Source: Methanosarcinales archaeon
GTDB taxonomy: Archaea > Halobacteriota > Syntropharchaeia > Alkanophagales > Methanospirareceae
DNA length: 30,428 nucleotides
Assembly (NCBI GenBank): GCA_025464345.1
Contig: JAODGP010000023.1
Coordinates: 1 to 30,428, forward strand
Direction: 5' to 3'
Numbering within the stretch: position 1 is the stretch's first letter; each line of letters begins with the position of its first letter. The position numbers were made by a program, and so were the translations under genes. The notes below the pieces were generated by a model. The model was not told where the DNA came from, ran no database searches, and saw nothing but the letters and a program-made list of their open reading frames with translations. This document shows, one piece after another, positions 1 through 7,493 of this stretch.

Positions 1-21
1 GTTCGAATCGCATCGGGCCCA
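1..21 (+). tRNA. 3' end of a tRNA, cut by the window edge (possibly a tRNA-Val isoacceptor)
   Basis: The first 21 bases read as the last base of a T stem, a TTCGAAT T loop (2-8), the closing CGCAT strand (9-13), a CGGGCCC acceptor strand (14-20) and discriminator A21. No CCA is encoded. The anticodon lies outside the window, so identity is not visible. The segment matches the end of the tRNA-Val(TAC) at 2436-2509 at 20 of 21 positions. A second valine isoacceptor is therefore a reasonable guess. Confidence 0.7.
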
Positions 22-30
22 TCCATACGA

Positions 31-336
31 TCAGCATTGCTGGAGCAGGAGGTGTTCCGGTCGGACGAACAGCTCTTTTGTCTTTTTACGCCCCCGCACA
101 CCATCTGATACTCGCACAATGAACGCTCTGCCACGTTCTCCCACCACCTCGCCGGTCATACCATGGAATCGCCGATGTGGCATCCCTTTATGAACGCTGG
201 GGTCTATGCGGATATGAACTTTATCACCCGGCTCAAACCTCTGGATCGCTCTGCTTATGGGAGACAACCCCCGAGCCCTCTTATTCTTACTCAACTTCTT
301 CCTCGTCTTCTTCCTCATACCATGCGAACGTGCCAT
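31..336 (-). CDS. rpl21e: Large ribosomal subunit protein eL21
   Basis: This 101-residue basic protein is eL21, an archaeal/eukaryotic protein of the 50S subunit surface. The N-terminus has the typical SHGMRKKTRKKL pattern (residues 4-15), followed by the SH3-like core with FEPGDKVHI (34-42) and HRRFHG (54-59). Length is normal for archaea. The ATG start is supported by an AAGGTG ribosome-binding site ten bases upstream (347-352) and a TATA-like element near 384-394 on the minus strand. Downstream it converges on the partial tRNA at the window edge. In many archaea rpl21e is followed by rpoF, but here an opposite-strand tRNA follows instead. Confidence 0.97.
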   Translation of the reverse strand: MARSHGMRKKTRKKLSKNKRARGLSPISRAIQRFEPGDKVHIRIDPSVHKGMPHRRFHGMTGEVVGERGRAFIVRVSDGVRGRKKTKELFVRPEHLLLQQC

Positions 337-399
337 TTCTTTTTTGCACCTTGAGAATTTGAACTCTTTTTATAATATGAATGTATATTATAATTTGAG
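337..399. promoter_or_regulatory. Overlapping divergent promoters of rpl21e and mpgS
   Basis: This 63-base gap is very A/T-rich. Reading plus, TTTATAAT near 368-376 lies about 25-30 bases before the mpgS ATG, which fits a leaderless mpgS transcript. Reading minus, TTATAATATA across 384-394 lies about 30 bases before an AAGGTG Shine-Dalgarno site (347-352) for rpl21e. The two TATA elements therefore cross over each other. TSS positions are inferred. Confidence 0.55.
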
Positions 400-1635
400 A
401 TGCTGATTGAATTGCCGAGGCACACCGAGATATTTGGTTCGGTAAAGATCCATGAATTGCAACGGGTGTTAAAACTGGATTCCGGAGGTTCCGAGAATCC
501 TCGAGCCTGTGATATCGCATTTGAGGATATAAAGGAAGTCTTGAAGGAGCTTGCCATCATTGTACCCATAAAGAATGAGAATATACATCTGCTGGAGGGC
601 GTTCTAAGGGCTATTCCCTTTGATTGTACCGTTATTGTGGTTTCAAACAGTACCAGAGGTCCTCAGGACATATATAAGATGGAGCATGACGTGATAACCA
701 ATGTACATAACCTTACGCAGCAGGAAATGCTTGCTATACATCAGAAAGATCCCGAACTGGGCTTCTCATTCCATGATGTCGGTTATGATTATATCCTTGA
801 TCATGACAGGCTGGTCAGGGATGGCAAAGCCGAGGGGATGATAATAGGCATGCTACTGGCGAAGGCACTGGGTAAGAAGTTCATTGGCTTCGCAGACGCG
901 GACAACTACATCCCCGGCTCGGTTCGTGAGTATGTGATGGATTATGCGGCGGGATTCTGCATGTCCGAGTCACCTTACACTATGGTACGGTTGCACTGGC
1001 GATATAAGCCGAAGGTGGTGGAGGATCGCCTGTATTTCAAGAAATGGGGCAGAGTGAGTGAGACGACGAACAAGTACCTCAATCTGTTACTATCAACCAC
1101 GACGGGTTTCGAGACGCGAGTCGTGATAACAGGTAATGCAGGCGAGCATGCGCTGACTGTGAAGCTCGCTGATATCATGAGCTATTCCACAGGCTATTCT
1201 ATCGAGCCTTATCACTTCGTGTATCTCTTCGATGAGTTCGGCTTGAAAGCGGAGAAGATAGTATACAGGGATGCAATAAGCGAGGGTATTGAAATCTTCC
1301 AGATAGAGACGTTGAACCCGCATATACACGAGGAGAAAGGAGAGGAGCATATCAAGAACATGCTACTCGGCTCCCTCAGCACGATTTATAACAGCAAGCT
1401 CTGTAACGATTATGTGCGGCATAAGGTGCTTGAAGAGCTGGTGGATATACTTGAGGTGTATAAGCCGCCGGATACGTTTGTGATGCCACCAATAGGTGAT
1501 ATTAATGCGGATGAATTCTTCAAACAGGTGAGTACATATTCCGATACGTTTTTATGGTTAAAGCCCGGTATGATCGAGAGCAGAGTGGATGAAGAGGCGT
1601 ATTTGCGACGTTTTAAGGCGGAAGCAGTGAAATGA
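400..1635 (+). CDS. mpgS: Mannosyl-3-phosphoglycerate synthase
   Basis: This GT55-family enzyme transfers mannose from GDP-mannose to D-3-phosphoglycerate, giving mannosyl-3-phosphoglycerate, the first step to the compatible solute mannosylglycerate. The 411-residue product follows the family from its first residues (IFGSVKIHE, 11-19) through IIVPIKNE (53-60), the metal/nucleotide-binding DADNY (166-170), YFKKWGRVSE (212-221) and GNAGEH (245-250). The C-terminus is slightly long for the family. An A/T-rich TATA element sits about 25 bases upstream with no clear Shine-Dalgarno site, suggesting a leaderless message. The stop overlaps the mpgP start by four bases (ATGA), so the pair is translationally coupled. 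It is a cytoplasmic protein. Confidence 0.96.
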   Translation: MLIELPRHTEIFGSVKIHELQRVLKLDSGGSENPRACDIAFEDIKEVLKELAIIVPIKNENIHLLEGVLRAIPFDCTVIVVSNSTRGPQDIYKMEHDVITNVHNLTQQEMLAIHQKDPELGFSFHDVGYDYILDHDRLVRDGKAEGMIIGMLLAKALGKKFIGFADADNYIPGSVREYVMDYAAGFCMSESPYTMVRLHWRYKPKVVEDRLYFKKWGRVSETTNKYLNLLLSTTTGFETRVVITGNAGEHALTVKLADIMSYSTGYSIEPYHFVYLFDEFGLKAEKIVYRDAISEGIEIFQIETLNPHIHEEKGEEHIKNMLLGSLSTIYNSKLCNDYVRHKVLEELVDILEVYKPPDTFVMPPIGDINADEFFKQVSTYSDTFLWLKPGMIESRVDEEAYLRRFKAEAVK

Positions 1636-2435
1636 ATGCCGTTCTTTTCACAGACCTCGATGGCACTCTTCTCAGTCTCTCTGATTATTCCTACGATGTG
1701 GCACTCCCTGCTCTCGCGGCATTAAAGGAGCGTGGAGTGCCCGTTGTGTTCTGTACCGCGAAGACATTGAGCGAGAACGAATATTACCGTGCCGTGCTGG
1801 GTATCAAAGACCCTTTTATTGTTGAGAATGGCGGTGCAATCTTCATCCCTCAGGACTACTTCTCTTTTGAATTCACCCATGGTAAGGAGCAGGGGCATTA
1901 TTATGTCATCGAGTTTGGCGCACGATACGATGAGTTGCGGGCGGCACTGAACGCTATAAGGGCGGAAACGGGTTTTAAAATCACAGGGTTCGGTGATATG
2001 ACGGTGGCTGAGGTGGCGAAAGATGCGAATCTGAGCATAGAGCAGGCGATGCGAGCGAAAGCCAAGGTATATAATGAGAGCTTCAGATTTGACGAGCCGA
2101 AGGATAAGGAACCGATATTGTTCGAGAAGGTGCATGAGAAAGGGTTCAGTATCACGCATGGTGGACGGTACTATAACATACACGGGAGGAATGCAGACAA
2201 GGGCAGAGCGGTCAAAACACTCACGAAACTGTTCAAACGTGAATATGGTGCCGTGATGACGATAGGTGTGGGCGACAGCAAGAACGACATACCCATGCTG
2301 AAAGCAGTGGATCAGCCAGCGGTTGTGAGGAGACTGGACGGTACATGGCTCGATATCCAGCTTGAGAACCTGTATAAGGCTGAGGGAGTGGGACCTGAGG
2401 GGTGGGTGGAGGTGGTGGAGAAGTTTATATTATAG
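1632..2435 (+). CDS. mpgP: Mannosyl-3-phosphoglycerate phosphatase (HAD family)
   Basis: This HAD-superfamily phosphatase removes the phosphate from mannosyl-3-phosphoglycerate to release mannosylglycerate. Motif I is DLDGT (8-12), with nucleophile D8 and acid/base D10. Motif II is FCTAKT (40-45), K190 fits motif III, and motif IV is GVGDSKND (212-219). The Cof/MPGP-type cap lies between. The 267-residue length is usual. The ATG overlaps the stop of mpgS (ATGA), and both enzymes of the pathway sit together, which makes the specific assignment firmer than the HAD fold alone would. Its stop codon is immediately followed by the 3' end of a convergent tRNA-Val, with no spacer. Confidence 0.93.
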   Translation: MNAVLFTDLDGTLLSLSDYSYDVALPALAALKERGVPVVFCTAKTLSENEYYRAVLGIKDPFIVENGGAIFIPQDYFSFEFTHGKEQGHYYVIEFGARYDELRAALNAIRAETGFKITGFGDMTVAEVAKDANLSIEQAMRAKAKVYNESFRFDEPKDKEPILFEKVHEKGFSITHGGRYYNIHGRNADKGRAVKTLTKLFKREYGAVMTIGVGDSKNDIPMLKAVDQPAVVRRLDGTWLDIQLENLYKAEGVGPEGWVEVVEKFIL

Positions 2436-2509
2436 TGGGTCCGATGCGATTCGAACGCATGACCTTCGCCTCGTAAAGGCGACGTCATAACCACCTAGAC
2501 CACGGACCC
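2436..2509 (-). tRNA. tRNA-Val (anticodon TAC)
   Basis: On the minus strand 74 bases fold as a full cloverleaf. The acceptor is GGGTCCG paired with CGGACCC with discriminator A, the anticodon stem is TCGCC/GGCGA with loop TTTACGA, and the T arm is ATGCG-TTCGAAT-CGCAT. Loop position 33 is T and 34-36 are TAC, which reads valine GUA. No intron and no encoded CCA are seen. The 3' end abuts the mpgP stop codon. A minus-strand TATA (ATATATAA, around 2530-2538) lies about 25 bases upstream of the 5' end. Confidence 0.93.
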
Positions 2510-2559
2510 TTCCAATTAAAATTGATTTCTTATATATTTATCTCTTATTTTAAGATAAG
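2510..2559. promoter_or_regulatory. Divergent promoter between tRNA-Val and the NAC gene
   Basis: This 50-base A/T-rich spacer holds TTATATATTTAT at about 2530-2541. It lies about 25 bases from the 5' end of tRNA-Val on the minus strand and about 25 bases from the NAC ATG on the plus strand. The near-symmetric element can serve as a TATA box both ways. No Shine-Dalgarno site precedes NAC, so a leaderless message is likely. Confidence 0.5.
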
Positions 2560-2901
2560 ATGCGAGGCGGATTCAGGAAGGGAATAAGTCCAAAGAAGTT
2601 GAACCAGATGATGAAACAGACGGGAATAAACGTAGAAGAGCTGAGCGATGTCAGGGAAGTGATAATAAGGACGGCAGATACTGAGCTGGTATTCACCGAG
2701 CCCGCAGTTACAATTGTGGATGTCAAGGGTGCCAAAATGTATCAGATAGCGGGGACACCGGAGGAGCATATCCGGATATCAGATGATGATGTGAAGCTGG
2801 TGATGGAGAAAGCGGGCTGCAGTGAAGAGGATGCGAGAGCGGCACTGGAGGATGCGAACGGAGATCTTGCGGATGCCATCTCCAGGCTCTGTGAGGAATG
2901 A
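2560..2901 (+). CDS. nac: Archaeal nascent polypeptide-associated complex protein (NAC)
   Basis: This ribosome-associated chaperone binds emerging polypeptides near the exit tunnel, and in archaea it acts as a homodimer of a NAC-alpha-like protein. The 113-residue product has the basic N-terminus (RGGFRKGISPKKLNQMMKQ, 2-20), a NAC beta-barrel domain (about 21-70, with VTIVDVKGAKMYQI) and a C-terminal UBA domain (about 74-113, SDDDVKLVMEKAGCSEEDAR). Length and domain order are those of archaeal NAC. The start fits a TATA box about 25 bases upstream. The stop overlaps the start of the NAD kinase gene (ATGA). Confidence 0.96.
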   Translation: MRGGFRKGISPKKLNQMMKQTGINVEELSDVREVIIRTADTELVFTEPAVTIVDVKGAKMYQIAGTPEEHIRISDDDVKLVMEKAGCSEEDARAALEDANGDLADAISRLCEE

Positions 2902-3728
2902 AGACCCTACCGAGGAGAATAGGAATCGTATGCAGAGGTGAAGCGAGAGATATACCGGTATTGAAGGAGCTGGTCGAGGGTGTTGTTGCCGATATCGAGA
3001 TCATACCAGATTTGGATTCGGCTAAAAAACTCGGACTGCGTGGTCAGAGGATAGAAGATATGGACGTGGATTTACTGGTCTGTGTCGGTGGTGATGGCAC
3101 TATACTGCGTACCCTCCATTATTTAAAGCGTCCTGTACCTGTACTGGGTGTTAATACCGGTATGATAGGGTTCTTAGCACGGATTCAGCCTGAGAATGCG
3201 GTATCCAGCCTGAGAAAGATCGTATCCGATGGTTTTGAAGTGGAGAGGCGAGAGCGGCTCTCTGTTCATGTGATGGAAGAGAAGATGCCGTATGCGATGA
3301 ATGAAGCGGTAGTGATAACAGCGAAGCCGGGTAAGATGCTACATTTCGCGATATTCGTGGATGCTGAAGAGCTGGAGGAGCTGAGAGCTGATGGTGTCGT
3401 ATTCGCCACGCCGACCGGCAGCACGGCGTATGCGATGAGTGCGGGTGGACCTATCGTGGATCCGAAAGTGAATGCAACTATAATAGTACCAATTGCACCT
3501 TTCAAACTCTCAGCGAGACCCACGGTTGTTGATATAAATAGCGAGATAACACTGGAGCTACGCGGGACAAAGGATGCGGAACTGGTCATAGATGGTCAAT
3601 TTTATCGAAAACTGAGGAGCGAGGAGAAGATAAAGATAACGAAGGGTGAACATGTTCTATTTGTAAAACTACCGGACAGGTACTTCTCACGGCTACAGGA
3701 CAAGTTGCGAAGCGGGAAAGACATATAA
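2898..3728 (+). CDS. nadK: NAD kinase
   Basis: It phosphorylates NAD (or NADH) on the 2'-hydroxyl of the adenosine ribose to make NADP(H), using ATP or polyphosphate. The 276-residue product shows the diagnostic GGDGT (64-68) in VCVGGDGTILRTL, the NE motif (N135-E136), and TPTGSTAY (171-178), the glycine/threonine-rich loop that binds the dinucleotide. No fused phosphatase (inositol monophosphatase type) domain is present, unlike in some methanogens. It is translationally coupled to NAC by a four-base overlap. Confidence 0.96.
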   Translation: MKTLPRRIGIVCRGEARDIPVLKELVEGVVADIEIIPDLDSAKKLGLRGQRIEDMDVDLLVCVGGDGTILRTLHYLKRPVPVLGVNTGMIGFLARIQPENAVSSLRKIVSDGFEVERRERLSVHVMEEKMPYAMNEAVVITAKPGKMLHFAIFVDAEELEELRADGVVFATPTGSTAYAMSAGGPIVDPKVNATIIVPIAPFKLSARPTVVDINSEITLELRGTKDAELVIDGQFYRKLRSEEKIKITKGEHVLFVKLPDRYFSRLQDKLRSGKDI

Positions 3729-3767
3729 TATGAAGTCATTATTGATTGGTAAGGAGTGTAAAGAGGG

Positions 3768-4028
3768 ATGAAGGAAGGGAGGATATTCGCACAGAACCTT
3801 AATTTAAAGGAGGTTATAGATTCTGAAGGGCGAGAGCTGGGCGTTTTGCATAACATCGTGATGGACCCGGAGACGGGTATTCTGACCGAGCTCGTGATAG
3901 AGCCGGCATCTGGCATGGACACGAGCGGGTTTAAGAGGGATAAGAATTACATATTCATACCATTCGATGCAGTCAGGTCTGTGCGGGACGTAATAGTGCT
4001 GGATAGTGATAGGCTGAGACGGGCGTGA
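3768..4028 (+). CDS. PRC-barrel domain protein
   Basis: This 86-residue protein is a single PRC-barrel: LNLKEVIDSEGRELGVLHNI (12-31), a central strand pair TELVIEP (40-46), and FIPFDAVRSVRDVIVLD. Small PRC-barrel proteins are common in archaea and have been linked to RNA processing or cell division (CdpB-like proteins). No specific role can be read here. GGAG about 15 bases and AGAGGG directly before the ATG give weak start support. The last nine bases overlap the 3' end of the convergent tRNA-Arg, so the C-terminal residues are encoded opposite tRNA sequence. Confidence 0.85.
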   Translation: MKEGRIFAQNLNLKEVIDSEGRELGVLHNIVMDPETGILTELVIEPASGMDTSGFKRDKNYIFIPFDAVRSVRDVIVLDSDRLRRA

Positions 4029-4094
4029 CGGGATTCGAACCCGCGATTTGCAGCTTAGGAGGCTGCCGCCGTATCCTGACTAGGCCACACGCCC
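4020..4094 (-). tRNA. tRNA-Arg (anticodon CCT)
   Basis: The minus strand folds into a cloverleaf. Acceptor GGGCGTG pairs with CACGCCC, with discriminator G. The D arm is GGCCTAGTCAGGATACGGC. The anticodon arm GCAGC-CTCCTAA-GCTGC gives anticodon CCT, reading AGG. The T arm is GCGGG-TTCGAAT-CCCGT. No intron and no CCA are encoded. AGG is common in the neighbouring genes. The gene overlaps the end of the PRC-barrel gene by nine bases on the other strand. Confidence 0.92.
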
Positions 4095-4141
4095 AATATT
4101 TAATTAAGTTTTATTCTTTGTAAACCTCTTTTCGTTTTAAC
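4095..4141. promoter_or_regulatory. Promoter region between tRNA-Arg and the DHH nuclease gene
   Basis: This short A/T-rich spacer includes TTTTATTC at about 4108-4116. That is roughly 27 bases before the ATG at 4142 on the plus strand and suggests a leaderless message. On the minus strand the same stretch reads AATAAAAC and could serve tRNA-Arg. No Shine-Dalgarno site is seen before the ATG. Confidence 0.4.
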
Positions 4142-5491
4142 ATGAGTTCATTGCAGGAAGAGGTGAAGCGAGCGGCGGAGGTAATAAAGAAGCATGAATA
4201 TGCCAGGGTGGTATCACACTACGATGCAGATGGTATAACTGCTGCCGGTATACTCTGCAGTGCTCTTATTCGCATGGGTATGCAGTTCCACGCAACGATA
4301 ACAAGCAAGCTTGACAGGGCATTCATAGCCGGGCTGGATGAAGAACTTGTTATCATAGCAGATATGGGTACTGCGCAGATGGACCTGATCAGTGAGTTTC
4401 TGGGTGATACTGATGTGGTGATCATAGATCATCATACCGCATCTTCTTTTAACTGCCCTTCTTCCTCCGTCCTCATCAACCCCAATCGCTTCGCAAGCAA
4501 TGCTGAGCTCTGTGCCGCGGGCATTTCTTATCTCGTTGCGAGGCTGTTAGGTGCGGAAAGGGATAAACTTGGCAATGTTGATCTTGCGGGTCTTGCAATT
4601 GCAGGCACGATGGGCGACAAACTCCCAATGGACAGGGGGATAAACAAACTCATTCTGGATGAAGCGATAGAGGAGGGGGTCATCACTGCACGAAGAGGGT
4701 TGAAACTGGGCGATGGTAAGATTCGCGATTTGATTCTCTACGCCACAGACCCGTATACACCACTTGCGGGTAAGCCAGACCGTGTGGATGCATTTCTGCA
4801 GGAGCTTGGTATAGAGGGTGAGCGTAACGCAACCCACCTGGATGAGGAAACACTCGAACGATTGTCTTCTGCATTATTAGCCATTGCGAACACGGACGAG
4901 GATGTGCTGGTAGGAACAACCTATAAACTCAATTTTGAAGTGGTACAAGATGCGCTGGATTTCATGCGTATGGTGGACGCATGTGGCAGATTTGGTAAGG
5001 GTGGCATGGGCATAGGGCTCTGCCTGCGCGAATCGAGTCTGGTGGAAGAGGCGAGAGCACTGTACATGCAGTTCCAGAACAAACTCGTGTCCGAGCTGAC
5101 CAGGCTGGAAACAGCGAAAAAAGAGGATGGTATAAAAGAGCTTTCGAATATATGCTACCTGTACGTACAGGAGAAGGGTATAACCGGCGTTCTGGCTGGT
5201 ATCATCGCTGAATACGTGCATACAGAGAGTCCTGTGATTGTATTGAACCGTAAAAATGAGCACAGTGATGTTAAAGTATCGGCACGATGCAGTAAGAAAC
5301 TGCTGGAGGAGCGCGGGATAAATCTTGCGGAAGCGCTGGAGCATGCAGCGCACGAAGTGGGTGGCTATGGTGGCGGGCATCCCGTAGCGTCCGGTGCATC
5401 CATCCCTGAAGGCACCGAGGAACGATTCCTGGCTGCTGTTGACCGGATGATAGGTGAGCAGATGCACAAAGGTGCGGGTAAATGGACATAA
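4142..5491 (+). CDS. RecJ-like DHH-family single-strand nuclease (GAN/RecJ type)
   Basis: This 449-residue protein has the archaeal RecJ-like layout. The N-terminal DHH domain shows HYDADGIT (26-33, metal ligands D28 and D30), ADMG (D74) and IIDHHTA (DHH 96-98). The C-terminal DHHA1 domain ends in YGGGHPVASGAS (GGGH 410-413). Family members are manganese/magnesium-dependent exonucleases on single-stranded nucleic acid. Some bind GINS in the replicative helicase complex (GAN, the Cdc45 counterpart), while others act in DNA repair or RNA decay. Sequence alone does not tell which paralogue this is. All metal-binding motifs are intact, so an active nuclease is likely. Its end overlaps the prenyl synthase gene by ten bases. 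Confidence 0.9.
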   Translation: MSSLQEEVKRAAEVIKKHEYARVVSHYDADGITAAGILCSALIRMGMQFHATITSKLDRAFIAGLDEELVIIADMGTAQMDLISEFLGDTDVVIIDHHTASSFNCPSSSVLINPNRFASNAELCAAGISYLVARLLGAERDKLGNVDLAGLAIAGTMGDKLPMDRGINKLILDEAIEEGVITARRGLKLGDGKIRDLILYATDPYTPLAGKPDRVDAFLQELGIEGERNATHLDEETLERLSSALLAIANTDEDVLVGTTYKLNFEVVQDALDFMRMVDACGRFGKGGMGIGLCLRESSLVEEARALYMQFQNKLVSELTRLETAKKEDGIKELSNICYLYVQEKGITGVLAGIIAEYVHTESPVIVLNRKNEHSDVKVSARCSKKLLEERGINLAEALEHAAHEVGGYGGGHPVASGASIPEGTEERFLAAVDRMIGEQMHKGAGKWT

Positions 5492-6546
5492 ACGCTGTAA
5501 TATCCACCTATCGCGCGGCGATAAACCGGCATTTAGAATCGTTCCTGACGATGAAGGAGGAGGAAGCAGCCAGGATATCGCCATATGTGCGGGAGCTGGT
5601 GGCGAATGCGAAGGAGTATACACTACGGGGTGGCAAGCGGCTCAGACCCATATTCTTCATCTATGGCTATAAGTGCTTATCAGCAGTGGACGAGGAAGCG
5701 ATTATAGATGCCGCTATCAGCATTGAACTGATGCAGAGCTATCTACTGATCCATGATGACATAATGGACGAGGATGAACTGCGAAGGGGTAAGCCCACAT
5801 TCCATGTACTCTACCGTGAGAAATGCGAGCGTGAATTCGGGCAGTTGAAATCTGCCAGATTCGGTGAGAATATGGCGATTATCACCGGTGACCTGCTGGA
5901 GTCATACGGTGAGGAGGTGCTGGCAGGTGCGGATTTCGATGCACGATATGTAAGGAAGGCACTGTGCAAATACCTGGAGGTGGTGAGGAATGTGGGCTAC
6001 GGGCAGATACTGGATGTCCTCTCGGAACGCAGAGGGACTATCACAGCCGATGAGGTGCTGATGATACATAAACTGAAGACTGCGAGCTATACGATAGAGG
6101 GACCCCTTCAGATCGGTGCCATTCTGGCGGGTGCGGAAGAGAGCGACCTGAGGGTCATGAGCGATTATGGTATACCGCTTGGCATAGCGTTCCAGATACA
6201 GGACGATATACTCGGCATGTTCGGCGATGAGCACAGGATAGGCAAGCCCGTCGGTTCTGACATACGTGAGGGTAAGAAGACACTGCTGATACTGCATGCG
6301 CTGGAGCACTGCGGCGATGCCGAGCGGCGATTCATAGAGGATAAGCTGGGAAAGAGGCTCACAGTGGATGAGATAGAAAGGGTGAGGGAGATAGTGATAA
6401 GAACAGGCTCGCTCGATTATTCCCGGGGTATGGTAAGGGCTAATATTGAGAAGGCGAAGGAAGCGATGAAGAACTCGGATTTCCGTGCGGAGGCGAAGGA
6501 ATTCCTCATAAATATCTGCGATTATATAGCCAGGCGTGAGTATTGA
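5482..6546 (+). CDS. idsA: Short-chain polyprenyl diphosphate synthase (FPP/GGPP synthase)
   Basis: This trans-prenyltransferase condenses IPP with allylic diphosphates to make C15/C20 precursors of archaeal membrane lipids. The 354-residue product has GGKRLRP (50-56), the first aspartate-rich motif DDIMD (92-96), the KT pair (K199-T200) and the second aspartate-rich motif DDILGMFGD (241-249). Tyr87 is five residues before the first motif, where a bulky aromatic residue limits chain length in archaeal geranylgeranyl synthases. A C15-C20 product is inferred from this. The ATG lies inside the end of the DHH gene, so the two are co-translated. It is convergent with RNase Z, with one base between stops. 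Confidence 0.93.
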   Translation: MDINAVISTYRAAINRHLESFLTMKEEEAARISPYVRELVANAKEYTLRGGKRLRPIFFIYGYKCLSAVDEEAIIDAAISIELMQSYLLIHDDIMDEDELRRGKPTFHVLYREKCEREFGQLKSARFGENMAIITGDLLESYGEEVLAGADFDARYVRKALCKYLEVVRNVGYGQILDVLSERRGTITADEVLMIHKLKTASYTIEGPLQIGAILAGAEESDLRVMSDYGIPLGIAFQIQDDILGMFGDEHRIGKPVGSDIREGKKTLLILHALEHCGDAERRFIEDKLGKRLTVDEIERVREIVIRTGSLDYSRGMVRANIEKAKEAMKNSDFRAEAKEFLINICDYIARREY

Positions 6547-6547
6547 A

Positions 6548-7468
6548 TTATCTGTCACGGTATGGGACTTCAACGGTCATGAGCTCCTTCGCCACCTCCA
6601 CATTCTCGAATACCTGCTTCGCTTCCGCTTCCAGCCTGGCTGCACTCTCAAGGTCGGAATATCGTGCACTTATGTGTGTGAGTATCAATCTTCGCACACC
6701 TGCCTGTTTCGCCACTTCCGCAGCTTCATAAGCGGTGGAATGCATGTAGTCTATCGCGTACTGCTTCACTTCCTCGGACATCGAGCCATCATGTATGAGC
6801 AGGTCAGCGTCTCTGCTCGCCTCCACAACGCTCGCACAGGGTCTCGTATCGCCGGTATACACAATCTTACGCCCGGGTCTCGGCGGTCCCAGCACCTGCT
6901 CAGGTCTTATCTCACGCCCGTTAACGGTGACTGTATGCCCGGATTGCAATTTAGAGAATAGCGGACCGGGTTTTAGACCGAGTTCTATCGCTCTATCACG
7001 GTTGAACCGCCCGGGTCGCATATCCTCCTCCAGGACATAGCCTATACTCGTGACGTTGTGCTCGGTCTTTATCGCTTTGATACTGTATTTATCACGCCTG
7101 ACCACGGAGCCGGGCTCCAGTTCTATCGCCTTCACCTCGAAGCCCTTGCCAATATAACCGAGCGATAGGAGATGATATAGGAATTTATCCACACGTCGTG
7201 GTCCGAAAATCTCCAAAGGCTCTTTGCGCCCCTGTAACGCCATCGTCTGCAATAGACCCGGAATGCCGAGCACGTGGTCGGCATGGAAATGCGTGATGAA
7301 TATGGCACGCACAGCCATGCCCGTCTTCGCTCGCATCATCTGACGCTGTGTGCCCTCTCCACAGTCGAATAGCATCAGCTCTCCCTCCCGGTTCACCGCT
7401 ATTGCCGATGGGTTCCTGTTCGGCGTGGGCGTTGAGCCACCGGTGCCGAGGAAAGTTATACGGAGCAT
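6548..7468 (-). CDS. rnz: Ribonuclease Z (tRNA 3' endonuclease)
   Basis: This zinc-dependent beta-lactamase-fold endonuclease cuts tRNA precursors after the discriminator base. That step is needed here because none of the visible tRNA genes encodes CCA. The 306-residue short-form (ElaC) protein begins with LRITFLGTGGSTPTPNRN (2-19). It has the metal motif THFHADHVLGIPG (H60, H62, D64, H65), later GDTRP and DLLIHDGSM, and the HIS motif LTHISARYSD near the C-terminus. The substrate-binding exosite arm (around 150-175) is present. The ATG has an A/T-rich TTTTAAAACCC element upstream. It is convergent with the prenyl synthase gene. Confidence 0.96.
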   Translation of the reverse strand: MLRITFLGTGGSTPTPNRNPSAIAVNREGELMLFDCGEGTQRQMMRAKTGMAVRAIFITHFHADHVLGIPGLLQTMALQGRKEPLEIFGPRRVDKFLYHLLSLGYIGKGFEVKAIELEPGSVVRRDKYSIKAIKTEHNVTSIGYVLEEDMRPGRFNRDRAIELGLKPGPLFSKLQSGHTVTVNGREIRPEQVLGPPRPGRKIVYTGDTRPCASVVEASRDADLLIHDGSMSEEVKQYAIDYMHSTAYEAAEVAKQAGVRRLILTHISARYSDLESAARLEAEAKQVFENVEVAKELMTVEVPYRDR

Positions 7469-7493
7469 TATATAGGCTTTTAAAACCCTTTAC

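Noticed and set aside
3730..3771. Thirteen-codon frame between nadK and the PRC gene considered as a leader peptide
   Set aside because: It is very short, has no conserved feature or attenuator-like structure, and overlaps the ribosome-binding region of the PRC gene.
4877..5623. Long minus-strand open frame of 248 codons opposite the DHH nuclease and prenyl synthase genes
   Set aside because: It lies entirely antisense to two well-supported genes, has no recognisable motifs, no promoter or ribosome-binding site, and a composition typical of a shadow frame.
5902..6573. Minus-strand open frame of 223 codons opposite the prenyl synthase gene
   Set aside because: It overlaps the prenyl synthase gene and the end of rnz and has no protein-like motifs.
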